Origin: an uncultured Muribaculaceae bacterium | GTDB lineage: Bacteria; Bacteroidota; Bacteroidia; Bacteroidales; Muribaculaceae | Length of the DNA: 64,000 nucleotides | Assembly: GCA_910587915.1 (NCBI GenBank) | Contig: CAJUOB010000002.1 | Coordinates: 152,339-216,338, forward strand | Direction of reading: 5' to 3' | Shown here: in pieces, positions 58,491 to 64,000 of the stretch | Numbering within the stretch: position 1 is the stretch's first letter | How the letters are laid out: each line of letters opens with the position of its first letter | Position numbers and translations under genes: made by a program | Notes under the pieces: model-generated | The model's input: the letters and a program-made list of their open reading frames with translations, nothing else | Told to the model about the DNA's origin: nothing | Databases searched by the model: none

Positions 58491-59027
58491 TCACCAAATC
58501 TTCGGTTCTCCTAATGCCCGATTATCTGGCGTATATAGTTCTTTCTCTGGTTCAAGCATATATTCCGGAATACCTTGCAATATATTTGAGTAGCGAAATA
58601 CTTCTTTTAATTCAAGGGCACCATTTTTAAGAATCAAATCTATATAAGAAAATTCATCATCCAATACAGACACCGACATAGTATCGAAAGAGCCCGTACG
58701 TTCCAATAAATCCGTAGAACCGATTTCTTCTATGAAGATAATCTTATTTTTGATCACAGAATAATATATAGTACCCTCGGCATTGCTCCTGATGGGACCA
58801 TGAAATTCAATATGAATTTTTAATTCTTCATCTGATTTAGATATGTACAATGTAATGAGTTTTGAATCCAAATTATCGAGAGACGGCAGCAACCGATTTT
58901 GTAAATAATCGAGCAACACTGTATCCTGAATGACTGCACGTTCAGCATGAATCTTACTATTAGTACCATTCACCATAATTGTGAACGATACCAAAATCGA
59001 TACAATGACAAGCATCACTCTTTTCAT
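58491..59027 (-). CDS. Secreted protein of unknown function
   Basis: 178 residues. Signal peptide MKRVMLVIVSILVSFTIMVN, then a region with ISKSDEELKIHIEFHGPIRS, like a small alpha/beta domain. It has a TonB-like or carboxyl-terminal extension of Gly/Pro-Glu (YTPDNRALGEPKIW). No family recognised. The ATG overlaps the stop of the 33-residue lipoprotein (59024-59125), so they are translationally coupled. AT-rich. Confidence 0.7.
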   Translation of the reverse strand: MKRVMLVIVSILVSFTIMVNGTNSKIHAERAVIQDTVLLDYLQNRLLPSLDNLDSKLITLYISKSDEELKIHIEFHGPIRSNAEGTIYYSVIKNKIIFIEEIGSTDLLERTGSFDTMSVSVLDDEFSYIDLILKNGALELKEVFRYSNILQGIPEYMLEPEKELYTPDNRALGEPKIW

Positions 59028-59125
59028 AATAATACGGTTTCTTTAACTTCCACACTATCATCCATCTCCACCTTTTTCTGACAGGAGATGAAAATAAGCA
59101 GCCCTATGTTAATTAAATATCTCAT
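59024..59125 (-). CDS. 33-residue lipoprotein, hidden between two genes
   Basis: From ATG 59125: MRYLINIGLLIFISCQKKVE followed by MDDSVEVKETVLL and TGA. The start is a lipobox (IFISC, Cys15) and the mature part is only 18 residues, acidic. It overlaps the 3' end of the upstream gene (ATGA) and the start of the downstream gene (ATGA), forming an exactly chained three-gene operon, which is strong evidence that it is real. Too short for ordinary gene finders. Function unknown; a small lysis- or toxin-type lipoprotein is one possibility. Confidence 0.65.
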   Translation of the reverse strand: MRYLINIGLLIFISCQKKVEMDDSVEVKETVLL

Positions 59126-59991
59126 CTATGTTTTTCTATCGACGCTGATAATTTATGGTGACTGTTATCATATATCAAATTGAGAGTCTCTGCGATCTGT
59201 ATCAACTCATTTTCACGAAGTTCACGTCCTACAAAAGGCAAAATAGTTTTAAAATATTCGACCTGCATATTTACAAATACACTTTCATCATCATTCCCAT
59301 TTTTCTCTGCATTATAAGCACATATATAATCATTCAAAGCATCGATTATTTCGTCGGTAGTATAACCACGTAGATAGAACCATGCCACTATATCGCCAAT
59401 ATTATTCCATTTGTCCAAATCCTTGGTCCAATCAAGAGGGGTCCATGGCAAAAAATCAGTTTTATCAACATCTATATTTTTCCATACCCTATCAGGGTAG
59501 TAGTCTATACGACCGAATATCCTATCAAGTCTATCAACTTCTATATTTATAGTAAACACAAGTTCAAACTCGTCCAGCCGTGGTTTAGGAAATTCCTCAA
59601 GGCAACACCATGTCTCGAGAAAGTCCCCTGATAATGTTGTGTACACAACGATATTAGCATTTTCATCGTTGGTAAATATAGAATATTGCGAACAACCCAC
59701 AGCCTTCCCATACAAAGGACGATTCTCACCACCGTCGGCAAGTGTTATATCAATCATATTGCTACTCACACCTTTGCTACGCAGCTGTATATCATTTTCA
59801 ATATTGACACTCCGGTTCTGTCTATTGTACGACACGGCGAAAAACTGCCCATATGCATGCGCTGTAGAGAATATACAACAACCTACAACGATCACTGTAG
59901 AAAGCAATCTATTTTGCACTCTTCTATAATTTTCTGTGGCCCGGGCTACCAGCAGTGAAGCGAAGAGGAGTATTGGCAGTCGCTTTTTCAT
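59122..59991 (-). CDS. Secreted protein of unknown function
   Basis: 289 residues from ATG 59991. An N-terminal Lys/Arg-rich stretch is followed by a membrane segment at about 30-45 (LLSTVIVVGCCIFSTAHAYG), so the signal is unusually long; the true start may be an internal Met or the leader may be extended. The mature part has DITLADGGENRPLYGKAVGC and WTPLDWTKDLDKWNNIGDIV, acidic and Trp-rich. No family recognised. It is the first gene of the AT-rich secreted cassette and has a perfect promoter. Confidence 0.72.
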   Translation of the reverse strand: MKKRLPILLFASLLVARATENYRRVQNRLLSTVIVVGCCIFSTAHAYGQFFAVSYNRQNRSVNIENDIQLRSKGVSSNMIDITLADGGENRPLYGKAVGCSQYSIFTNDENANIVVYTTLSGDFLETWCCLEEFPKPRLDEFELVFTINIEVDRLDRIFGRIDYYPDRVWKNIDVDKTDFLPWTPLDWTKDLDKWNNIGDIVAWFYLRGYTTDEIIDALNDYICAYNAEKNGNDDESVFVNMQVEYFKTILPFVGRELRENELIQIAETLNLIYDNSHHKLSASIEKHR

Positions 59992-60011
59992 GGTTAGAGA
60001 GGTTTAGATTG

Positions 60012-60042
60012 CAAATATACACATATCCACGTATATTCCAAA
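60012..60042 (-). promoter_or_regulatory. Canonical promoter of the secreted cassette
   Basis: CAAATATA (60012-60019) is TATATTTG on the minus strand, and CAAA (60039-60042) is TTTG, 19 nt apart. Transcription would start near 60005, giving a leader of 14 nt before ATG 59991. The stretch 60043-60213 shows nothing recognisable. Confidence 0.8.
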
Positions 60043-60213
60043 CACTTTTATAAAATCCCTCAAAAATTTTTCAGTTAGTTACAAGACTTCATCACCTTAA
60101 CGAGTACTACACCTTAAGGCTAACGCCGCTTAGCCAACCACCTATGCTATAATATGAATCCCCCTTGAGCACCACAGAGTGGTACATGCTGTGTTTTAGA
60201 AGCCGGGGTTCGG

Positions 60214-60987
60214 TTAAAAGTCGGGCAGGGAGGCGGGGTCGAGGCGATCGGTGGTTATGAAATCGCAGCCCCATTCCACGTATTTACGGTAATCGAGCGG
60301 CTTGTTGGTGGTCCACATATTCACTTTCAGTCCATTGGCATGGAAGCGGTCGACAGTCTCCTTGTCGAAACAACCGGCCATTATATCGGCATCGATCTTC
60401 CACTTCACGCACCAGTCGAAGTGGTTGGCCCAGTACTGTGCCGTGAGAAACTGCAGTTCTATGTCGGGATAATTGGTGCGGATGTACTCCAGACAAGGCT
60501 TCATCGAGGTGAGGATTATGCACTTGTCGCGCATTCCGGCCGAATCGATCTCGGCGATCAGCAAAGGAATCTTCGAAGTATCTTTCGAGTTTATTCCTTC
60601 GGTCCATTTCAGTTCTATCAGCGGACGCACCCCACCCTCCCGGCATATATCGAGATATTCGCGCATGGAGCAGATGTGGCCGGTCCAGTCGGTCCCGGCA
60701 CGACGCTGACGCAAAGTTTCGCCCTGCAACTCCTCGAGAGTGGACGAAGCTATGGCTTTGGTGCCACCAAGACGCTTGGTCGAGTCGTCGTGAGTGCACA
60801 CCAGCACATCGCCCTTGGCAAATTTCACATCGGTCTCAAGAAAATCATAGCCGAGGTCGACACCGGTCTGGAACGATAGGGCGGTATTCTCGACACCATA
60901 TCCGCTTCCGCGGTGTCCCACAAATTTGGGCCGTGCGAATACAGGAAGCACGGCAAGTCCGAGTAATAGAATCGCTATTTTTTTCAT
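60214..60987 (-). CDS. Secreted glycerophosphodiester phosphodiesterase (GDPD)
   Basis: 257 residues, signal peptide MKKIAILLLGLAVLPVFA. GDPD pattern: KFVGHRGSGYGVENTALSF (His, Arg and Glu of the active site), DFLETDVKFAKGDVLVCTHD (metal Glu and Asp, catalytic His) and the C-terminal LKVNMWTTNKPLDYRKYVEW. It hydrolyses glycerophosphodiesters to glycerol 3-phosphate and an alcohol in the periplasm. It is 24 nt after the beta-propeller gene, so the two are an operon. Confidence 0.95.
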   Translation of the reverse strand: MKKIAILLLGLAVLPVFARPKFVGHRGSGYGVENTALSFQTGVDLGYDFLETDVKFAKGDVLVCTHDDSTKRLGGTKAIASSTLEELQGETLRQRRAGTDWTGHICSMREYLDICREGGVRPLIELKWTEGINSKDTSKIPLLIAEIDSAGMRDKCIILTSMKPCLEYIRTNYPDIELQFLTAQYWANHFDWCVKWKIDADIMAGCFDKETVDRFHANGLKVNMWTTNKPLDYRKYVEWGCDFITTDRLDPASLPDF

Positions 60988-61011
60988 GTTCAGAATAGTT
61001 GTGTATCTTTT

Positions 61012-61986
61012 TTACTTTACTTTTTCGTAGATATAGAGCTCGTGCACTTCGCCGGTATATCCCTCTTCGGTGAGAGGACCCTGGCTCATACCAAGCACAA
61101 TCGATGTTCCACGGTTATTGAGGACAACCAGATCGTCGTTCACCGGATCGATGGCCAGACCTTCGATTTCGCCGGCCCGGCGGAAATCGGTCATAGACCT
61201 TAGCAGCGACACCTCGCCGCGCATGGCACCGCCGGCCACAAGACCGCGACGCATCTCGGGCTTACCGTCGGCGCCAAGCTTCACGCTGAACGGAGTATCC
61301 TTCACCACTTCCTCGCCTTCGACAAGTCCGGTGTACGGCACCTCGGCAATAGAAGCCACATATATATTATCGGGCAGATTATAGGCCGCTTCGCCATCGT
61401 CGGCCGAGAATAGAATCTTTCCATCGGCTATGAAGATGCCCTGGCACCAATATGGCGTAGGGGCACACTGCATTTTGGTGTGGTAGCGCCCGGTCGCGAG
61501 GTCGTAGCAGTACGCATAGCGGCTGTCGACCCAGTCCGACATCCACACCATGCCACGGTCGCGGTCTACGGCAATGCCCGATACCTCCACCTGGCCACTC
61601 TCGGGTGCCCATGGCAGGTCGCGCTTCCATTCGAGAGTTCCGGCATCGTATATCGACACTGCGATATTGTAGCCACGGCCATACTCGAAACGCTCTATAC
61701 CACAGTATATCTCACCATTCCACACATCAATATCGCCGAAATGGTTGGCGATCTCCGGATGCTGGAAAGGCGCGTCGTTTTTCTGCACCAGACGTCCCGA
61801 CTTATCGTACTTATAGAGAGCACGGGTGTCCGACACATAGTAATAATTGCTGTCGATGGCTATGCCTTGACGCCCTTCCACGGGCATCACTGCTTTAAGG
61901 CGGTACTCGCTGCCTACATGCTGGGCCGATGCTGCAATGCTCGAGGCTCCCAGCGCAAAAAGAAAGTAAATATATCTGAGTCTCAT
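61012..61986 (-). CDS. Secreted beta-propeller protein
   Basis: 324 residues from ATG 61986 (signal MRLRYIYFLFALGASSIAAS); the open frame continues upstream without a good start. Repeats of about 45 residues (YYYVSDTRALYKYDKSGRL, IAVDRDRGMVWMSDWVDS, GEIEGLAIDPVNDDLVVLNN) form a propeller like SMP-30 or NHL folds. A TATTTTTG box (61994-62001, minus) is just upstream, leaving only 7 nt before the ATG. It pairs with GDPD in an operon. It may bind or hydrolyse a phosphodiester or sugar; not known. Confidence 0.78.
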   Translation of the reverse strand: MRLRYIYFLFALGASSIAASAQHVGSEYRLKAVMPVEGRQGIAIDSNYYYVSDTRALYKYDKSGRLVQKNDAPFQHPEIANHFGDIDVWNGEIYCGIERFEYGRGYNIAVSIYDAGTLEWKRDLPWAPESGQVEVSGIAVDRDRGMVWMSDWVDSRYAYCYDLATGRYHTKMQCAPTPYWCQGIFIADGKILFSADDGEAAYNLPDNIYVASIAEVPYTGLVEGEEVVKDTPFSVKLGADGKPEMRRGLVAGGAMRGEVSLLRSMTDFRRAGEIEGLAIDPVNDDLVVLNNRGTSIVLGMSQGPLTEEGYTGEVHELYIYEKVK

Positions 61987-62002
61987 GGCTCGGCAAAAAT
62001 AG

Positions 62003-62185
62003 TAAAAAAAATTAGAAGGAGTGAGAAAATTAGAAGTTAGTAGTGAGGAGTGAGGAGTTAGAAGTGGGTAGTGTGGAATGTTGAGTGTGAAGTTAAAAGT
62101 ACATATACTCCCCTCCATAAAAAAACTACCCACTCATCACTACTAACTACTCACTTCTAACTACCAATTGCTTCTAACTACCCAA
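62003..62185. repeat. Purine/pyrimidine-biased inverted repeat region
   Basis: 62003-62080 is purine-rich with many TTAGAAGT, GTGAGGAG and GGTAGTGT units; 62105-62180 is the pyrimidine-rich opposite (ACTACCCACTCATCACTACT). The core GTTAGTAGTGA is matched by TCACTACTAAC, and the two halves can pair imperfectly over about 40 nt. No coding sense. It lies between the beta-propeller gene and the efflux operon, and may be a slipped-strand or triplex-prone microsatellite. Confidence 0.65.
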
Positions 62186-62266
62186 AAAGTGTTCGGAAAT
62201 GGACACCGACTATTTACACAAAGCACTGTCACTCAGGCAAAAGAATATTTCAGATTAAAACCTGTT

Positions 62267-62274
62267 TAATTTTG
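62267..62274 (+). promoter_or_regulatory. -7 box TAATTTTG of the efflux operon
   Basis: TAATTTTG ends 20 nt before the ATG at 62295. The region where TTTG is expected at -33 reads TTTC. Strong -7, weak -33. Confidence 0.55.
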
Positions 62275-62294
62275 TGGTGTAAATAAACCGAACA

Positions 62295-63554
62295 ATGGAC
62301 AAAGAAATACCCAAAAGCGAACAGCGTCGCGAAGCACTCATCGGTATAGCTAAAGTAGCCATACCTGCGGCAATAATATGCGGCGGTGTGCTGTGGTTCC
62401 TGCTTGCGGCCGGATCGCGAAGCATCGACGCCGATCGGCTCCGGTACAGTCAGGCAGAGACAGGCGACATCGACGCTACCGTCAGTGCGTCGGGACGCAT
62501 CGTTCCGGCATTTGAAGAAGTCATCAACTCGCCGATATCGTCGCGTATTGTCGAAGTGTGCCGTCGGGCAGGCGATGTCGTCGAGGCCGGGACACCGCTG
62601 CTCGTGCTCGATCTCCATGCCGCCCGCGTGGCCACAGAAAAGCAAGCCGACCAACTGCGCATGAAGCGCCTCGAACTAAAGCAGCAGATAGCCAACGACA
62701 ACACAGCGCTCAGCTCGCTCGAGATGCAGATAAAGGTGGGCGACATGAAGGTCCACCGCCTTGAAGCCGAACTGCGAAACGAGCGCTATCTCGACAGCAT
62801 CGGCAGCGGCACAACCGACAAAGTGCGCGAATGCGAGTTTGCCCTGCAGTCGGCACGCCTCGAGCAGGAACAGCTGCGTCAGCAACTTTCCAACGAACGC
62901 GAGGTGCGCACCGCAGCCACCGATGTGAAGCGGCTCGAAATCGAGATAATGGCCAAGGAGGCCGATCTTGCCGGCCGCACACTCGACCAGGCCGAAATCC
63001 GTGCGCCACGCCGTGCCACTGTCACAAGCATATCCGACAAAATCGGTGCTCAGGTATCGCAAGGTCAGGAACTCGCTGTCATAGCCGATCTCGGCCACTA
63101 CAAGATACTCGCCGAAGCCGCCGACAGCTACGGAAAACGCATAGCCATCGGCAATCGCGCCACAGTGCGCATCGGATCGGAAAGCTACGACGGAACTGTG
63201 AGCGGTGTCACACCCACGGCAGCCAACGGCCTGGTGGCTTTCACCGTGACTCTCGACAACGACAGCGCCACCAATCTCCGCCCGGGTCTGCGCCCCGATG
63301 TATATGTGAGCCAGGGTGTGAAAAAAGATGTGCTCCGCATAGCCAACGGTCCATACTACAACCGCCCGGGCTCCTACCGGCTGTATGTCCGCTCGGCCGA
63401 TGGCAAATCGCTCGAGGCCCGCGAAGTACGCCTCGGAGTGGCCAATATGGACTATGTCGAGATTGAATCCGGACTCAATCCCGGCGAAACAGTGGTAATC
63501 AACGATATGTCCGACTATTCCAATAATAATACTATAAATTTAAAACAGAAATGA
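62295..63554 (+). CDS. HlyD/RND-type periplasmic adaptor protein
   Basis: 419 residues. N-terminal membrane anchor (about 20-42, AKVAIPAAIICGGVLWFLLA), a lipoyl half (GDIDATVSASGRIVPAFEEV), a long coiled hairpin with many Leu/Gln/Glu (about 110-215), the second lipoyl half (RAPRRATVTSISDKIGAQVS) and a beta-barrel/MP domain (VTPTAANGLVAFTVTLDNDS). It bridges the inner-membrane pump and an outer-membrane channel. The next gene, starting in the stop codon, is a MacB-like permease, so this is a MacA-type adaptor. Confidence 0.93.
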   Translation: MDKEIPKSEQRREALIGIAKVAIPAAIICGGVLWFLLAAGSRSIDADRLRYSQAETGDIDATVSASGRIVPAFEEVINSPISSRIVEVCRRAGDVVEAGTPLLVLDLHAARVATEKQADQLRMKRLELKQQIANDNTALSSLEMQIKVGDMKVHRLEAELRNERYLDSIGSGTTDKVRECEFALQSARLEQEQLRQQLSNEREVRTAATDVKRLEIEIMAKEADLAGRTLDQAEIRAPRRATVTSISDKIGAQVSQGQELAVIADLGHYKILAEAADSYGKRIAIGNRATVRIGSESYDGTVSGVTPTAANGLVAFTVTLDNDSATNLRPGLRPDVYVSQGVKKDVLRIANGPYYNRPGSYRLYVRSADGKSLEAREVRLGVANMDYVEIESGLNPGETVVINDMSDYSNNNTINLKQK

Positions 63555-64000
63555 AGACACTACGTCATGTGTGGAACATGCTATGCCACAACAAGCTGTT
63601 TTCGGCAATCTACATATTCGGCACAGCGCTGGCCCTGGCCACAGTCACAATGTTTGCCGTAGTGATGTGGAACAAGGTCGCCCCGATCTACCCCGAATAT
63701 AACCGCTCCAAGACTGCCTATCTGGAATCGGTCAGTGTATCGCGCACCAAGGCGCAAGGCATGTACATGGGCCGCATGAATCTCGAAACAGCACGCGATT
63801 ATCTCGCCAAAATACCGTCCGCGACCAAAGCATCGCTCATGGCCGACTATTGGGACGACTACTTCGTCCAGCCCGACGGCGGACGCCCCGACATTAAAGT
63901 TCGTGTCAAGCCTACCGACACTGCCTTTTTCGACATATACGACTATCAGTTCCTCGCCGGCCGTCCTTTCAGCGAAGCCGAGTTCGAGAGTGGACTTACG
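63551..64000 (+). CDS. MacB-type ABC transporter permease (3' end outside window)
   Basis: 150 codons are visible. MKTLRHVWNMLCHNKLFSAI starts a cytoplasmic helix followed by TM1 (about 18-40, IYIFGTALALATVTMFAVVM) and a periplasmic MacB_PCD domain. The 4-nt ATGA overlap with the adaptor gene shows coupling. Bacteroidota operons of this type encode several such permeases, plus an ATPase and an outer-membrane channel, that export peptides or antimicrobials. Only the start is seen, so the domain end and ATPase are not known. Confidence 0.85.
   Translation, partial: MKTLRHVWNMLCHNKLFSAIYIFGTALALATVTMFAVVMWNKVAPIYPEYNRSKTAYLESVSVSRTKAQGMYMGRMNLETARDYLAKIPSATKASLMADYWDDYFVQPDGGRPDIKVRVKPTDTAFFDIYDYQFLAGRPFSEAEFESGLT

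Overview
The window looks like a chromosomal piece of a Bacteroidales bacterium, most likely a gut Muribaculaceae-type lineage. Evidence seen in the sequence: promoters of the Bacteroidota type (TTTG, 19-20 nt, TAnnTTTG) and no clear Shine-Dalgarno sites; families typical of the group (GLPGLI proteins, DUF4136-type lipoprotein, RprXY two-component pair, C10 peptidases with Spi-type propeptides, a type IX secretion C-terminal sorting domain remnant, TrpB2). Most housekeeping genes are moderately GC-rich, while several short cassettes are clearly AT-rich and look acquired. The genus is inference.

Layout. 1-5.3 kb (minus strand): envelope/carbon cluster with mltG, a TPR/PD40 protein, floA flotillin, cstA and a PHP phosphatase. 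5.4-7.8 kb: NAD salvage operon, an HD-nicotinamidase fusion and pncB. 7.8-10.1 kb: an AT-rich cassette (C10 cysteine protease lipoprotein plus an unknown lipoprotein) bracketed by two nearly identical 75-bp copies of a terminator, followed by tig. 11.7-15.0 kb: nitroreductase, TrmH-type methyltransferase, an orphan amidase pair and sodB. 15.2-17.9 kb: a second C10 protease, this time in an operon with a serpin lipoprotein. 17.9-22.9 kb: isoprenyl synthase, tatD, a REP-like repeat unit with its Y1 (RAYT/IS200-like) transposase, purT. 22.9-32.3 kb: a stranded T9SS sorting-domain fragment, sdaA, SLC45-like MFS transporter, nfo, two tandem GLPGLI genes, AI-2E family permease, an MFS permease and a helical-repeat lipoprotein. 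32.4-41.2 kb: DJ-1 protein, apbE, rprY/rprX, a Y-family polymerase with a YolD-like partner, a GH43 glycosidase, a secreted two-domain protein and tpx. 41.3-46.3 kb: one minus-strand operon with a membrane protein carrying RCK-like and RyR domains, a free-standing RyR protein and a GH2 beta-galactosidase-type enzyme. 46.5-53.4 kb: trpB, a nitroreductase, and a large receiver-like/PPDK_N protein coupled to a coiled-coil protein. 53.4-57.5 kb: a DUF4136-type lipoprotein and the typA-folP-cdaA operon. 57.6-60.0 kb: AT-rich cassette of secreted proteins of unknown function with a 33-residue lipoprotein hidden between two genes. 60.2-64.0 kb: GDPD and beta-propeller genes, then a tripartite efflux/MacB-type system running off the right edge.

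The most interesting themes are (1) two nearby secreted C10 protease cassettes, one paired with a serpin and one with an unknown lipoprotein, the latter flanked by duplicated terminators; (2) a compact RAYT transposase unit inside duplicated palindromic repeats; (3) the translationally coupled RyR/RCK membrane protein and RyR protein, in the same window as a c-di-AMP synthase; (4) unusual domain fusions (HD-PncA, double receiver-PPDK_N). No rRNA, tRNA or CRISPR array was recognised.
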